In this document: piece after piece, positions 38,143-48,424 of the stretch
Numbering within the stretch: position 1 is the stretch's first letter
Layout: every line of letters starts with the position of its first letter
Source of the DNA: Billgrantia montanilacus
Lineage (GTDB): Bacteria; Pseudomonadota; Gammaproteobacteria; Pseudomonadales; Halomonadaceae
NCBI RefSeq assembly: GCF_003336675.1
Contig: NZ_QPII01000002.1
Coordinates: 520,545-584,544 of the forward strand
DNA: 64,000 bases
Direction: 5' to 3'
Position numbers and translations under genes: made by a program
Notes under the pieces: model-generated
The model's database searches: none
What the model saw: the letters and a program-made list of their open reading frames with translations, nothing else
Told to the model about the DNA's origin: nothing

Positions 38143-40320
38143 TCAGCTCTTGGCCTGGCTGGAATAGAAGCGCTCACCGGTTTCGGCCATCTTGCGCAGC
38201 TTGTCGGTGGGGGCGTATAGCGGGCCCAGTTCCTCGGCGAGGCCTTCGGCCAGCTTGACGAACTCGCCGACTCCCATGGCGTCGATATAGCGCAGCGCGC
38301 CACCGCGGAACGGCGGGAAACCGATGCCATAGATCAGCGCCATATCGGCTTCGGCCGGTGTCGACACGATGTCATCCTCCAGGCAGCGCACGGTCTCCAG
38401 GCAAAGCGGCACCATCATGCGAGCGATGATGTCATCGTCGGAGAACGTCTTCTGCTCCTTCACCACCTGCTTGACCAGCGCGTAGGCATCGTCGTCGTTG
38501 ACCTTTTTCGGCTTGCCCTTCTTGTCTTCCTCATAGGCGTAGAAGCCCTTGTCGTTCTTCTGTCCCAGACGCTCGTTCTCGTACATGACCTGAATGGCTG
38601 TCTTGCCTTCGCGTGCCATGCGGTCGGGGAAACCTTCGGCCATGACCTCATTGGCATGAACGGCGGTATCCATGCCCACTACGTCGAGCAGATAGGCCGG
38701 GCCCATGGGCCATCCGAACTTCTCCATCACCTTGTCGATGTGCTGGAAGTCGGCACCCTGCTCGACCAGCAGGCTGAAGCCGCCGAAGTAGGGGAAAAGT
38801 ACGCGGTTGACCAAAAAGCCCGGGCAGTCGTTGACCACGATGGGCGTCTTGCCCATAGCGCGGGCGTAGGCGACGGTAGCGGCCACGGCGGCATCGCCGG
38901 TCTTCTCGCCACGGATGACCTCGACCAGCGGCATGCGATGCACCGGGTTGAAGAAGTGCATGCCGCAGAAGTTCTCGGGACGCTTGAGGTTCTCGGCCAG
39001 ACGCGTGATCGAGATGGTCGAGGTGTTGGAGGTAAGGATGGTGTCCTCGGCGACCAGGCCTTCCACTTCGGTGAGAACCTTGTCCTTGACCTTGGGGTTC
39101 TCTACCACCGCCTCGACCACCAGGTCGACGTGGCCGAAATCGCCATAGGAGAGGGTCGGACGGATATGGGTCAGCTTCTCGGCCATCTGCTCGGTGGTCA
39201 GCTTGCCGCGCTCGGCCTGCTTGGCAAACAGCTTGCGTGACTCCTTGAGCCCCAGCTCGATGGCCTCTTCCTTGATGTCCTTCATCAGGATCGGCGTGCC
39301 CTTGGAGGCGCTCTGGTAGGCGATGCCACCACCCATGATGCCGGCGCCCAGTACGGCCGTCTGCTTGACCGCCTTGGCCTGCTTCTCGTACTTGCCGGCC
39401 TTCTTTTTCACGACCTGATCGTTGAGGAAAAGCCCCACGAGGTTGAAGGCAACATCGCTCAGCGCCAGCTTGGCGAAAGCCTTGGCCTCAATAGCCTGGG
39501 CACGCCCGCGCTCCTCGCCGGCGCCCTTCTGGATCACCTTGATCGCTTCCACCGGAGCCGGGTAGTGCGGCCCAGCCTTGCCCTTGACGTAGCCCTTGGC
39601 GGTCTCGAAGGCCATCATCTGCTCGATGGGATTGAGCTTGAGCGGCCCCTTCTTCTCGTCGCGTCGTGCCTGGTAGTCCAGCTCGCCGCTGAAGGCGCGT
39701 GCCAGGATATCCAGCGCGGCGGCTTCGAGGGATTCATCCGGCACTACGGCATCGACCGCCCCCATCTTGAGGGCGGCATCGGCACGGTTCTCGGTGCCAC
39801 CGGCGATCCATTCGATGGCGTTGTCGGCACCAATCATGCGTGGGAGGCGCACGCAGCCACCCCAGCCCGGCAGGATCCCCAGCTTGGTCTCGGGCAGGCC
39901 AATCTTGGCCTTCTCGCCCATGACGCGAAAATCGGTGGTCAGGGTCACCTCACAGCCACCGCCCAGCGCCAGGCCGTTGATGGCGGTAACCGTGGGGAAC
40001 GGCAGGTCCTCGATGGCGTTGAAGATGTCGTGAACCTTGAGGTTCATCTCGACCAGATACTCCTCGCCCTTGTCGAACAGACCATGGAATTCAGTGATAT
40101 CGGCACCGACGATGAAGACATCCTTGGCGCTGCCGATGACCAGCCCCTTGAGACCGCTCTCGCCCTGGATCGCCTTGATGGCATCGTCCAACTCGGCCAC
40201 AACCGCGCTGGACAGCTTGTTGATGGACTCACCCTTCAGGTCGAAGGTGAGCATGGCGATGTCATCGCCCCCGTTCTGGGTACCGCGTGCCACCGTGATG
40301 GCGTTGCCTTGATAAATCAT
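38143..40320 (-). CDS. fadB: Fatty-acid oxidation complex alpha subunit FadB
   Basis: This 725-residue multifunctional enzyme has an N-terminal enoyl-CoA hydratase domain ([20 protein letters not shown] and [16 protein letters not shown] carry the two catalytic glutamates, about residues 119 and 139). The C-terminal 3-hydroxyacyl-CoA dehydrogenase domain begins at [17 protein letters not shown] (about residue 317) and includes [20 protein letters not shown] and [16 protein letters not shown]. It forms the oxidation complex with FadA, encoded next in the operon. Confidence 0.97.
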   Translation of the reverse strand: MIYQGNAITVARGTQNGGDDIAMLTFDLKGESINKLSSAVVAELDDAIKAIQGESGLKGLVIGSAKDVFIVGADITEFHGLFDKGEEYLVEMNLKVHDIFNAIEDLPFPTVTAINGLALGGGCEVTLTTDFRVMGEKAKIGLPETKLGILPGWGGCVRLPRMIGADNAIEWIAGGTENRADAALKMGAVDAVVPDESLEAAALDILARAFSGELDYQARRDEKKGPLKLNPIEQMMAFETAKGYVKGKAGPHYPAPVEAIKVIQKGAGEERGRAQAIEAKAFAKLALSDVAFNLVGLFLNDQVVKKKAGKYEKQAKAVKQTAVLGAGIMGGGIAYQSASKGTPILMKDIKEEAIELGLKESRKLFAKQAERGKLTTEQMAEKLTHIRPTLSYGDFGHVDLVVEAVVENPKVKDKVLTEVEGLVAEDTILTSNTSTISITRLAENLKRPENFCGMHFFNPVHRMPLVEVIRGEKTGDAAVAATVAYARAMGKTPIVVNDCPGFLVNRVLFPYFGGFSLLVEQGADFQHIDKVMEKFGWPMGPAYLLDVVGMDTAVHANEVMAEGFPDRMAREGKTAIQVMYENERLGQKNDKGFYAYEEDKKGKPKKVNDDDAYALVKQVVKEQKTFSDDDIIARMMVPLCLETVRCLEDDIVSTPAEADMALIYGIGFPPFRGGALRYIDAMGVGEFVKLAEGLAEELGPLYAPTDKLRKMAETGERFYSSQAKS

Positions 40321-40519
40321 CCACGAATCTCCACACAGAGGTTGGCGTTGGAGGAGTGCCTAGTTTCATACGGCCGTTTGATTCTTCGAAGCTTGGTGCA
40401 CTACAGCCGAGACGTCAAGCCCTGGATTCATCACCCATGGCCCAGCATGCGGTGTATCGATGCACCGACAGTACGAATGGCTGATAGGATAGACCCAATG
40501 TCTCTCCAAGGTGTCGTCC

Positions 40520-41797
40520 ATGAGCCTGTCCGATACGGTGCCCTCTCCGCCACCGGTCTCCCCTTCGCCCCGGATGCAGCGTTTCCAGGAACGCCTCGAA
40601 CGACTCGTCGAGCAAGTCCGCCCGTGGAGCTGGCTCTGGCCGCCTCTCGCCTTTGCCGCCGGGGTTGGCAGCTTCTTTCTGGTGGAACGCCAACAGTGGC
40701 TGGGAGCCGTACTGGCCTTGAGCATGCTGCTGGCCTGGGCCCTGCTCCTCTCCGAGAGCCTGATCGGGCGCCTGCTCGCACGCCGCGGCCACCCCAGCCT
40801 GCCCCGGGGCGTCACCACCTTCATCGCTCAGATGGTGCACCAGGAGACCCTGTTCTTCTGTCTTCCCTTCGTGCTCGCGACGACCGTCTGGGCCAGCGGT
40901 CAGGGCCTGTTTGCCCTGTTGGTGCTCGGCATGGCCGTGTTTTCGATACTCGACCCTCTCTACTACAAGCTGGCCGAGCGAGCCCGCTGGCTCTACTTCG
41001 CCTTCCATGCCCAGTGCGTCTTCCTGGTCGTACTGGTGATCATGCCGCTGATGCTTCAACTGACTACAGGCCAGAGCCTCAGGCTGGCCCTGGCGTGCAT
41101 GCTGGTATTCAGCCTACCGAGCCTGCTGCAGCTCTTGCGGCCGATGACTATCCGACGCTGGGCCATTGTGCTGGTCACGCTACCGCTCTTGACGCTACTG
41201 GCCTGGACCGGGCGCGCCTGGGTGCCCCCAGCCAACCTCTGGATATCGGCCAGCGCCCTGTCGCCGGCCTTCGATGTTGCGAAGCGAAGCCCCGAAGGTA
41301 GCGCCCTGCTGACACCCGACACCTTGGGCAGCCAGGGACTCTATGCCTACACGGCCATTCGCGCGCCACGTGGCCTGCGCGAAGAGGTCGTACATGAATG
41401 GCGACACGAAGGTGAACTGGTCGACCGCATTCCGCTGACCATTCACGGAGGGCGCCAGGAGGGCTATCGGGCCTGGACTCACAAGTTGAACTTTCCCTCG
41501 GACCCTGCCGGCCGGTGGCGCATCGACGTGATGACGGACAGCGGGCAGCGCATCGGCGTGCTGCGCTTTCAGGTAGCGCAGGATGCGTCGACGGCTACCC
41601 TGGCCGATGGCCGTGCCTCACCGCCGCCTGGGCTGCCCGGTCTCGACCTGCGACGTCTTGTCCCGGGGAATCGCTCAAGCCAGCGCGAACAGCCCGATAC
41701 GCTGGATACGCCAGCAGAATCTGCCCCTCACCCCATGGAAGGCAGCGAATCCGACGCGCATAAAGCGGAGGCGCCGAGAACAGACACATCCTCGTAG
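40520..41797 (+). CDS. DUF5924/DUF2914 membrane protein
   Basis: This 425-residue protein has a short N-terminal tail, six or so membrane helices (about residues 45-240) and a soluble C-terminal domain from about residue 255 (ASALSPAFDVAKRSPEG, VVHEWRHEGELVDRIPLTI, GRWRIDVMTDSGQRIGVLRF). The layout, with the W-R-H-x-x-x-L-x-D-R-I-P motif, fits the DUF5924 membrane and DUF2914 soluble domains. The function is unknown. The last 60 residues are Pro/Ser/Glu-rich and look disordered. ATG 40520 has aaggtg at good spacing; a GTG three codons upstream is possible. Confidence 0.75.
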   Translation: MSLSDTVPSPPPVSPSPRMQRFQERLERLVEQVRPWSWLWPPLAFAAGVGSFFLVERQQWLGAVLALSMLLAWALLLSESLIGRLLARRGHPSLPRGVTTFIAQMVHQETLFFCLPFVLATTVWASGQGLFALLVLGMAVFSILDPLYYKLAERARWLYFAFHAQCVFLVVLVIMPLMLQLTTGQSLRLALACMLVFSLPSLLQLLRPMTIRRWAIVLVTLPLLTLLAWTGRAWVPPANLWISASALSPAFDVAKRSPEGSALLTPDTLGSQGLYAYTAIRAPRGLREEVVHEWRHEGELVDRIPLTIHGGRQEGYRAWTHKLNFPSDPAGRWRIDVMTDSGQRIGVLRFQVAQDASTATLADGRASPPPGLPGLDLRRLVPGNRSSQREQPDTLDTPAESAPHPMEGSESDAHKAEAPRTDTSS

Positions 41798-41900
41798 CAG
41801 CTCCTCGATAGCGCCTGTCACATGCCGCCGTTCGCTTTGAGTTGCATTACACGCTACGGGTCCGGACAATTCGGCAAATTCAACGCAATTGCGGAGTCCC

Positions 41901-42344
41901 ATGCACCAGAACATCGGCTTCCGGCTGTCCCGCCTGCCCCGTCTGTGGCGAGCCATTATCGACGAGCGACTGGCACCACTGGGCCTGACTCAGACGCGCT
42001 GGATCACCCTCTACCATCTCTGGCGTCTCGGCGACGGCCAGCCCCAGTGCGACCTGGCCCGAGCCATCGGCGTGGAAGCGCCATCGTTGGTACGGACCCT
42101 CGACCAGCTCTCGGAGCAGGGCCTGATCGAACGGCGACCCTGCGAGCAGGACCGCCGCACAAAGCGGGTCTTCCTGACCCCCGAGGCGACGCCTTTACTT
42201 GAACAGATCGACGAGGTTGTGACCCAGGCGCGCCGCGAAATGCTCGCAGGCCTCAACGAGGACGATGTCAAGCGCCTCGACGCCCTGCTGGCCCATATCG
42301 AAAACAACGGCCTGGCAATTCAGGCCCGCGAAAGCGAGGCCTGA
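41901..42344 (+). CDS. MarR/SlyA-family transcriptional regulator
   Basis: This 147-residue winged-helix regulator has LGLTQTRWITLYHLWRLGDG at the N-terminus, the recognition region CDLARAIGVEAPSLVRTLDQ and the wing RRPCEQDRRTKRVFLTPEA. The pattern is that of SlyA within the MarR family. The targets are not evident. The ATG at 41901 is preferred to an upstream in-frame TTG because ggag lies at good spacing. It converges with the membrane-anchored protein at 42360. Confidence 0.9.
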   Translation: MHQNIGFRLSRLPRLWRAIIDERLAPLGLTQTRWITLYHLWRLGDGQPQCDLARAIGVEAPSLVRTLDQLSEQGLIERRPCEQDRRTKRVFLTPEATPLLEQIDEVVTQARREMLAGLNEDDVKRLDALLAHIENNGLAIQARESEA

Positions 42345-42359
42345 ACCGCTCAGCGAGAG

Positions 42360-42902
42360 TCAACGAGAGATGGAGTCGCTGTCCCCGTCCAGGGCGCGGG
42401 TGGCCGGCGGCCGGTCGGCACGGCCTGCCAGGGCATCGCGCATGCGGCGAAAATCGGCCACATAGGTCTGAAATCGCTCGGCGCCCTGGGACTCCCACCA
42501 CCAGAGCGTGATACCAGCCTCGCTGGACTCGACCACCAGGGCGTCCTGTGGCAGCCTCATCAGCAACGCTTCAAGCGGCTTGCGCGCCCTCTCCGGCAAG
42601 GCACGAAGGGGCTCGATACGCCAGCGCCAGCCTGCCACATAGGGCTTCAACGCATCGCTGGCCTCGCTGTCACGCACCAGCAGAAACCGGGGGCCAGGTG
42701 AATCGACGGGATAGTGCCAGCGATAGCCTGGCATGGCCGTACCGAAGCCATGCAGCGGCGGTGTCTCCAGCTTCACCTTGACCCCCGCTTTCGCCGCGGC
42801 ATTGCGCAGCGGCACGATACGACGCTGTCTCGGGCTGGGCTTGAGCCACATCACCGGTGCAATCATCAGTAGCAGCACCAACACTATCATTGCCCAAACC
42901 AT
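42360..42902 (-). CDS. Membrane-anchored protein of unknown function
   Basis: This 180-residue protein has one N-terminal transmembrane helix (residues 2-20, ending WLKPSPRQRR) and a soluble domain with several tryptophans (GYRWHYPVD, AGWRWRIEP, ITLWWWESQGAERFQTY). No family is recognised. The ATG at 42902 has an aggag site six bases upstream; the frame is open further upstream but the extension does not look coding. The C-terminus is Arg/Asp-rich. Confidence 0.65.
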   Translation of the reverse strand: MVWAMIVLVLLLMIAPVMWLKPSPRQRRIVPLRNAAAKAGVKVKLETPPLHGFGTAMPGYRWHYPVDSPGPRFLLVRDSEASDALKPYVAGWRWRIEPLRALPERARKPLEALLMRLPQDALVVESSEAGITLWWWESQGAERFQTYVADFRRMRDALAGRADRPPATRALDGDSDSISR

Positions 42903-43008
42903 CGGCTTCTCCTGAATGAATCTTGACGCAAGTCGTTGTCTTGACTCGGCAGTCGTCCTAGAGTGGAGGCATGCCCCAAATAACCATGCCATTGCGCAGG
43001 AGCCTGAC

Positions 43009-43464
43009 ATGAGCAATGAATATCGCCACATCCTGGTCGCCGTCGATCTGACCAAGGATTCTCACAAGATCCTCGAACGTGCCATGCAGATCGCCGAGCG
43101 CAACCAGGCGAAGCTATCCATCATGCACACCCTGGAGCCGCTGGGCTTCGCCTACGGCGGCGATATCCCCATGGACCTCACCAGCATTCAGGACCAGCTC
43201 GACGAGCATGCCAAGCAACGCCTGGCCGAGATTGCCGATCCCCACGTTGCCAAGGAGAACCAGCACGTGGTGGTGGGCATGCCCGACACCGAGATCCACC
43301 GCTTCGCAGAGGAGCACAATGTCGATCTGATCGTGGTGGGCTCCCATGGCCGCCACGGCTTCGCCCTTCTGCTCGGCTCCACCTCCACCGGCGTACTGCA
43401 CGGCGCCAGGTGCGACGTCCTTGCCGTTCGCGTCGGCAAGAAGGGGGAAACCAGCGAGGAGTAA
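43009..43464 (+). CDS. Universal stress protein A family
   Basis: This 151-residue Usp domain starts YRHILVAVDLTKDSHKILER. At the C-terminus the ATP-binding motif G-2x-G-9x-G(S/T) is seen in GSHGRHGFALLLGSTSTGVL followed by CDVLAVR. It is probably an ATP-binding, dimeric stress protein. A caggag site precedes the ATG and a strong terminator follows. Its trigger is not evident from the sequence. Confidence 0.95.
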   Translation: MSNEYRHILVAVDLTKDSHKILERAMQIAERNQAKLSIMHTLEPLGFAYGGDIPMDLTSIQDQLDEHAKQRLAEIADPHVAKENQHVVVGMPDTEIHRFAEEHNVDLIVVGSHGRHGFALLLGSTSTGVLHGARCDVLAVRVGKKGETSEE

Positions 43465-43477
43465 TCCGCTGTCATCC

Positions 43478-43501
43478 AAGGCGCCTGTTTTCAGGCGCCT
43501 T
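43478..43501 (+). terminator. Intrinsic terminator of usp gene
   Basis: A perfect 10-bp stem (aaggcgcctg with its complement) closes on a tttt loop 13 bp after the stop. It also lies before the convergent uup stop. The T-tract downstream is short. Confidence 0.75.
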
Positions 43502-43544
43502 GTCGCTTCATGCCACTGGATGCCTCGAGCGACAGCTCACCAAC

Positions 43545-45470
43545 CTACTCCCCCGCCGCCATCGCTTCCAACTCCATCCAGCGCTCCATGGCAGCCTCCA
43601 GCTCGGCCTGCTTGTCGTTCAGCGCCTGCAAGGTGGCCGTGACGCTGTCGGCGTCCTGCTGGTAGAAGCCAGGATCACCCACTTGAGACTCGAGTTCGGC
43701 CACTTCGGCCTCCAGGGTCTCGATCCGTGACGGCAGCGTATCCAGCTCGCGCTGCAGCTTGTAGGAGAGCTTGACCGCTTTCTTCGCCGTATCGGGCTGG
43801 GATGTCTTCTTGTCCTCGACCGGCTCGGCCGCCTGGCGCGTGGGCTCGATGCCCTGGCGGGCAGCACCTTCCCAGGGCGCCGGCGGCAGGCTGCCACCCT
43901 GGCGCACCCAGTCGGTATAGCCACCCACGTATTCGCGAACCTGGCCGTCGCCCTCGAAGGCCAGCACGCCGGTCACCACGTTATCCATGAAGGCACGGTC
44001 GTGGGAGACCAGCAGCAGCGTGCCCTCGAAGTTGAGCAGCAACTCTTCCAGGAGCTCCAGCGTTTCGACATCGAGGTCGTTGGTCGGCTCGTCGAGCACC
44101 AGCACGTTGGCCGGCTGGGTGAACAGCTTGGCCAGCAACAGGCGGTTGGACTCACCGCCGGAGAGCGCCTTGACCGGCTGGCGGGCGCGCTCGGGGGTGA
44201 ACAGGAAGTCCTGCAGGTAGCTGATGACATGCTTGTCCTTGCCGCCCACGGTGACCCGGTCGCTGCCCTGCGCCACGTTGTCGTAGACGGTCTTCTCCGG
44301 TTCCAGGCCGGCGCGCAACTGGTCGAAATAGGCCACCTGCAGGTTGGTGCCGAGCCGCACCTCTCCCTCGCTGGGCTCGAGCTGCCCGAGCAGAATCTTG
44401 AGCAAGGTGGTCTTGCCGGCGCCGTTGCGACCGATCAAGCCGATTCGGTCACCGCGCTGTATCTCCAGGCTGAGGTCGCGGATCACCACCTCGTCGCCGA
44501 AGCGCTGGGTGACATGCTTGAGCTCGACGACCCGCTTGCCGCTGCGTTCGCCGCTGTCCACGCTGAGGTTGGCCTTTCCCTGGCGCTCGCGGCGCTGGCT
44601 GCGGTCGCGACGCAGCTGCTCCAGCGCACGCACCCGGCCCTCGTTGCGGGTCCGACGGGCCTTGATGCCCTGGCGAATCCACGCTTCCTCCTGGGCCAGC
44701 TTCTTGTCGAACTCGGCGTGCTCCCGGGCCTCGACCTCCAGCTCATGACTCTTCTGTTCCTGGTACTTCGCATAGTCGCCGGGGTAGCGACCCAGGCGGC
44801 CGCGGTCGAGCTCCAGGATGGCCGTCGCCAGCTTGGACAGGAAGGCTCGGTCGTGGGTGATGAACAACACCGAACCGGGGAAGGCGGCAAGCTGTTCCTC
44901 CAACCAGGCGATGGTATCCAGATCCAGGTGGTTGGTGGGTTCGTCGAGGAGCAGCAGGTCCGGCTCGGCAACCAGGGCCCGGGCCAGGGCCACGCGGCGG
45001 CGCCAGCCACCCGAGAGTGAGGCCATCTCGTCGTCGGCGGGCAGTCCGAGACGGGTCAGCACCACGTCGATGCGCTGGTGGAAGGACCAGCCTTCGATGG
45101 CTTCCAGCCGGGTCTGGAGCTGTGCCATGCGGTTCATGTCGGGGTCGGGATCCTGAACCAGGTGATGATACTCGGCGAGCAGCTTGCCGGCCTGGGGCAG
45201 CCCTTCGGCCACCACATCGAAGATGGTCTCGCCGGAGGCCGCTGGCAGATCCTGGGCCAGCACGCCGATCTTGAGTCCCGGCGCGCGCCATATGCTGCCG
45301 CCATCGGGCAGGATCTCACCGGCGACCAGCTTGAGCAGCGTCGACTTGCCGGTGCCGTTGCGGCCCACCAGCGCCAGTCGCTCGCCCCTCTCCAGCACCA
45401 GGTCGGCGCCGTCGAGCAGCACATGGTTGCCATAGGCCAGTTGCAGCCGTTCCAGACGTAGCAGGGTCAC
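43545..45470 (-). CDS. uup: ABC-F ATPase Uup
   Basis: This 641-residue soluble protein has two ABC domains (Walker A GRNGTGKST and GRNGAGKTT; signatures LSGGWRRRVALARAL and LSGGESNRLLLAKLF), the ABC-F linker between them and a C-terminal coiled coil from about residue 560 (SYKLQRELDTLPSRIETLEA). This is the Uup layout; Uup acts at the ribosome and in genome maintenance. The start is GTG at 45470, matching the E. coli start; an in-frame ATG seven codons upstream is possible. It is divergent from tatD. Confidence 0.93.
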   Translation of the reverse strand: MTLLRLERLQLAYGNHVLLDGADLVLERGERLALVGRNGTGKSTLLKLVAGEILPDGGSIWRAPGLKIGVLAQDLPAASGETIFDVVAEGLPQAGKLLAEYHHLVQDPDPDMNRMAQLQTRLEAIEGWSFHQRIDVVLTRLGLPADDEMASLSGGWRRRVALARALVAEPDLLLLDEPTNHLDLDTIAWLEEQLAAFPGSVLFITHDRAFLSKLATAILELDRGRLGRYPGDYAKYQEQKSHELEVEAREHAEFDKKLAQEEAWIRQGIKARRTRNEGRVRALEQLRRDRSQRRERQGKANLSVDSGERSGKRVVELKHVTQRFGDEVVIRDLSLEIQRGDRIGLIGRNGAGKTTLLKILLGQLEPSEGEVRLGTNLQVAYFDQLRAGLEPEKTVYDNVAQGSDRVTVGGKDKHVISYLQDFLFTPERARQPVKALSGGESNRLLLAKLFTQPANVLVLDEPTNDLDVETLELLEELLLNFEGTLLLVSHDRAFMDNVVTGVLAFEGDGQVREYVGGYTDWVRQGGSLPPAPWEGAARQGIEPTRQAAEPVEDKKTSQPDTAKKAVKLSYKLQRELDTLPSRIETLEAEVAELESQVGDPGFYQQDADSVTATLQALNDKQAELEAAMERWMELEAMAAGE

Positions 45471-45596
45471 GCGATTACCTCTTCCAGTCATCGAGGCGGC
45501 TAGTGTAACGCATGGCCGGCTCGGCGTGGTCCTGTACAATACGCCGCATCCCGGAGGCATTCGCCCCGACGTCCTGATGACAGTAGGAGTTCTGCC

Positions 45597-46493
45597 TTGG
45601 TTGACCCGACCGAGACCTGCGATGATTTCCTGCCCGAGGCCCTGCGGTTTCGCGCCCCAGCACCGCTGGTGGATATCGGCGCCAACCTGACCCACGAGAG
45701 CTTCGCCCGCGATCTCGATGCGGTGATCGCTCGCGCCCGGGCGGCCAACGTCACCGACCTGATCCTGACCGGCACCGACCGGGAGCACGCCGAGCAGGCC
45801 GTGGTGCTGGCACGGCGTCACCCTGGGCTGCATGCCACCGCCGGTGTCCATCCCCACGATGCCAGCCGCTGGGACGCCTCACTGCAGCAGGCAATGCGCG
45901 AGCTGCATCGGCAGCCCGAGGTGGTGGCGGTGGGCGAATGCGGGCTGGACTTCAATCGCAACTTCTCGACGCCCGCAGAGCAGGAGCACGCCTTCGAGGC
46001 GCAATTGGGCCTGGCGGTGGAATGCGGCAAGCCGCTGTTCATCCATGAACGCGACGCCGGCAAGCGCATGCGTGACATCCTCCATGCCTGGCGCGACGAT
46101 CTCCCGGATGCCGTGATCCACTGCTTCACCGCCGACCGTGAGACACTCTACGGCTACCGCGATCTCGACCTGCATATCGGCCTGACCGGCTGGATCTGCG
46201 ATGAACGCCGAGGCCACCACCTGCGCGAACTGGTCGGCGAAATCCCCCTGGATCGCCTGATGGTGGAAACCGACTGCCCCTACCTGCTGCCACGCAATTT
46301 ACCTGCCAAACTCAAGGGCAGGCGGCACGAGCCCTCGTTGCTGCCCTGGATCGTGAAAGAGATCGCCCATTGGCAGGGAATCAGCGAAGGCAAGCTGGCC
46401 CAGGCCACCACCCAAACCGCTCGGGCCTTCTTCCGGCTGGCAGAGACCGAGGATCCCAACGTTGCTGGCAATTTCCAGCAGGAGGAGCACTGA
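45597..46493 (+). CDS. tatD: TatD family metal-dependent nuclease
   Basis: This 298-residue TIM-barrel hydrolase has VDIGANLTHESFARD (the TatD form of the first metal loop), ATAGVHPHDASRW, VAVGECGLDFNRNFS, FIHERDAGKRM, DAVIHCFTADRETL and VETDCPYLLPRN, so the metal-ligand set is intact. TatD is a 3'-5' DNA/RNA exonuclease. A TTG start with an aggag site is used. The next gene begins one base after its stop and may encode a partner with an exonuclease-like fold. Confidence 0.92.
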   Translation: MVDPTETCDDFLPEALRFRAPAPLVDIGANLTHESFARDLDAVIARARAANVTDLILTGTDREHAEQAVVLARRHPGLHATAGVHPHDASRWDASLQQAMRELHRQPEVVAVGECGLDFNRNFSTPAEQEHAFEAQLGLAVECGKPLFIHERDAGKRMRDILHAWRDDLPDAVIHCFTADRETLYGYRDLDLHIGLTGWICDERRGHHLRELVGEIPLDRLMVETDCPYLLPRNLPAKLKGRRHEPSLLPWIVKEIAHWQGISEGKLAQATTQTARAFFRLAETEDPNVAGNFQQEEH

Positions 46494-46494
46494 G

Positions 46495-46974
46495 ATGGCC
46501 GACATTCCCGGATTCATTGCCGTGGAGACCGGCGACGACAGCGACCTGCCCCTGGCCATCGCCTGGGTGCTGTCTGACGGACGCATCAAGCACACCTTAA
46601 TCCAGCCGGATGATGACTGGCTAGACGACGAGATGAATGCCCTGAACGGATACAGCATGGAAGAGCTGACCAGCTTTGGCGCAAGCCCCTTGGACGTGAT
46701 CCGGGAACTGGAAAACGACCACTTCAACGCCACGCTCTTCACCGCCGGCATCAGCGACGACGAGGCCGCCCTGGCACGCCTCTTCGACACCTACGGCATC
46801 GATCCCTTCGTCGAACTGGCGCCGGCCGACAGCCTCTATCCCGCCCTGGTCGGCGGCGAGTGGAGCCGTGCCCGCAACGAGCTGTTCGGCGAGATGGGGC
46901 TCGAGCCGATGCGGCCCGAGCACGAGGTCGAGGTCATGCTGCGACTCCACCAGCGCCTGGGCGACCAGGCCTGA
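46495..46974 (+). CDS. Possible degenerate 3'-5' exonuclease-like protein
   Basis: The 159-residue sequence follows the order of DnaQ-type exonuclease motifs: IAVETGDDSDLPLAIAWVLS near the N-terminus (where active enzymes read D-x-E), HTLIQPDDDWLDDEMNALNG, and a late segment LYPALVGGEWSRARNELFG. The first catalytic Asp is replaced by Ala (AVE), so it may be inactive. It starts one base after tatD, so coupling is likely. This resemblance comes from reading alone and needs a profile search. The function is unknown. Confidence 0.6.
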   Translation: MADIPGFIAVETGDDSDLPLAIAWVLSDGRIKHTLIQPDDDWLDDEMNALNGYSMEELTSFGASPLDVIRELENDHFNATLFTAGISDDEAALARLFDTYGIDPFVELAPADSLYPALVGGEWSRARNELFGEMGLEPMRPEHEVEVMLRLHQRLGDQA

Positions 46975-47005
46975 CCGCCCCACCTGATCTCTGCGCCTGG
47001 TCCAA

Positions 47006-48424
47006 TCAGGCGGGGGTACCGCCGCAGGGCTCGATGTTCTGGTTCAAATGGAACAGGTTGGTCGGGTCATGGCGGTGCTTGATCACAGCCAGCCGCGCAT
47101 AGTGCTGGCGGTAGTTGGCGCGCACCCGCCCCGCATCGTCGGCGGACATGAAGTTCACGTAGCCACCCTCTTCCGAATGAGGCTTGAGCGCCTGAAAATA
47201 GGCACGTGCCCAAGCGATGTTGTGTTCGTTGTCGGCGGGATCCGGCCAGCTCGCGCTGACTACCGTGGCAAAGCTGGCATCCCGGTAGGGGAACGCCGTG
47301 GCGTTGTCGGCGACACGCTGGCAGGCACCATCAAGGGGAAACAGCAGCATCGCGCTTTCCAGGCAAGGCGTGTGGGCCCCATGCTCGATGTGTTCCGCAA
47401 TCGCCTCGTCGGTGAGCTCGCGACTGAAACAGCCCTTCCAGTAGTGGTAGAGCCCGGCGGGCAGCAGCTCATCGAACAAGGTATTGATTCCCGGATAGGG
47501 CATTCGCTGGACAGCCTGGCCGAGCACGGGTCCGAGATGGGCAAGCTGCTCGCGGACCACCGCATCCTCGTCCGGTGAGCCGCTCCAGCAGGTCAGCACC
47601 ACGATCACCGGTTGACCGTGCCATTCTTCCGGCAGGCATGACAGCGGTGGGCCGAGGGTAACGCCTAGAATCGCCCCCAGCGCCTCGGGGGCCGCGACGA
47701 TCCACTCCTGATAGTGGCGCATCACGTCTGCCTCAAGCGGATAGAAGGTCGGGCCGCCGAGAATATCGCTCACGGCGTGCAGGCGGTACTCGAACGAGGT
47801 CACCACACCGAAGTTCCCCCCGCCGCCACGAATGGCCCAGAACAGCTCGGCATGTTGGCTATCACTGCAGGTCAGGAAATCTCCGTCGGCGGTGACCACA
47901 TCGGCCGAGAGCAGGTTGTCACAGGCGAGTCCATAGCGCCGTGCCAGGAAGCCGAACCCGCCGCCCAGCGTCAGCCCGGCGATACCGGTGGTAGACACGA
48001 TCCCGCCGGTCGTTGCCAGGCCGAAGGCGGCGCAGGCATGGTTGAGATCGGCCCAGGTGCAACCGCCTTCGGCACGGGCACAACGGTGCTCAGGATCGAC
48101 CCGAATGCCGCGCAGGCGCTCCAGCGACAGCACCATCCCCCCGTCGCAGGTGCCGAAGCCAGGCACGCTGTGCGCGCCACCACGCACGGCCAGGTCAATC
48201 CCCTGCTGCCGGGCGAAGGTCACTGCCGAGATCACATCCGCGACGTTCGCCGCCTCGACGATCAGCGCCGGATGGCAATCATGCATGGCGTTGTAGACAC
48301 GCCGTGCCGTGTCATACCGGGCGTCATCGGGCAGGATCAGGGTCCCGTGCAGCTGTTGCCCGAGCGTCCGGATCGCGTCGCTTGGCAAGGCGAGGCGCGC
48401 GGTTTCCTGTCTGATATCCATCAT
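47006..48424 (-). CDS. FAD-linked oxidase with BBE domain
   Basis: This 472-residue protein has an N-terminal FAD-binding domain (LAVRGGAHSVPGFGTCDGGM with the flavin-linked histidine in GGAHS, and TGGIVSTTGIAGLTLGGGFG) and a C-terminal BBE domain (NYRQHYARLAVIKHRHDPTN). This is the berberine-bridge-enzyme layout: possible 6-S-cysteinyl, 8-alpha-N1-histidyl FAD. Substrates of bacterial members are mostly unknown, often sugars or aromatics. It is divergent from a BTAD regulator, which likely controls it. The start at 48424 has an aggagg site. Confidence 0.88.
   Translation of the reverse strand: MMDIRQETARLALPSDAIRTLGQQLHGTLILPDDARYDTARRVYNAMHDCHPALIVEAANVADVISAVTFARQQGIDLAVRGGAHSVPGFGTCDGGMVLSLERLRGIRVDPEHRCARAEGGCTWADLNHACAAFGLATTGGIVSTTGIAGLTLGGGFGFLARRYGLACDNLLSADVVTADGDFLTCSDSQHAELFWAIRGGGGNFGVVTSFEYRLHAVSDILGGPTFYPLEADVMRHYQEWIVAAPEALGAILGVTLGPPLSCLPEEWHGQPVIVVLTCWSGSPDEDAVVREQLAHLGPVLGQAVQRMPYPGINTLFDELLPAGLYHYWKGCFSRELTDEAIAEHIEHGAHTPCLESAMLLFPLDGACQRVADNATAFPYRDASFATVVSASWPDPADNEHNIAWARAYFQALKPHSEEGGYVNFMSADDAGRVRANYRQHYARLAVIKHRHDPTNLFHLNQNIEPCGGTPA

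Noticed and set aside
39565..41301. A 578-codon plus-strand open frame antisense to fadB and running into the DUF5924 gene
   Set aside because: It is a shadow of fadB: no ribosome-binding site, low-complexity His/Gly/Arg/Leu composition and no family features.
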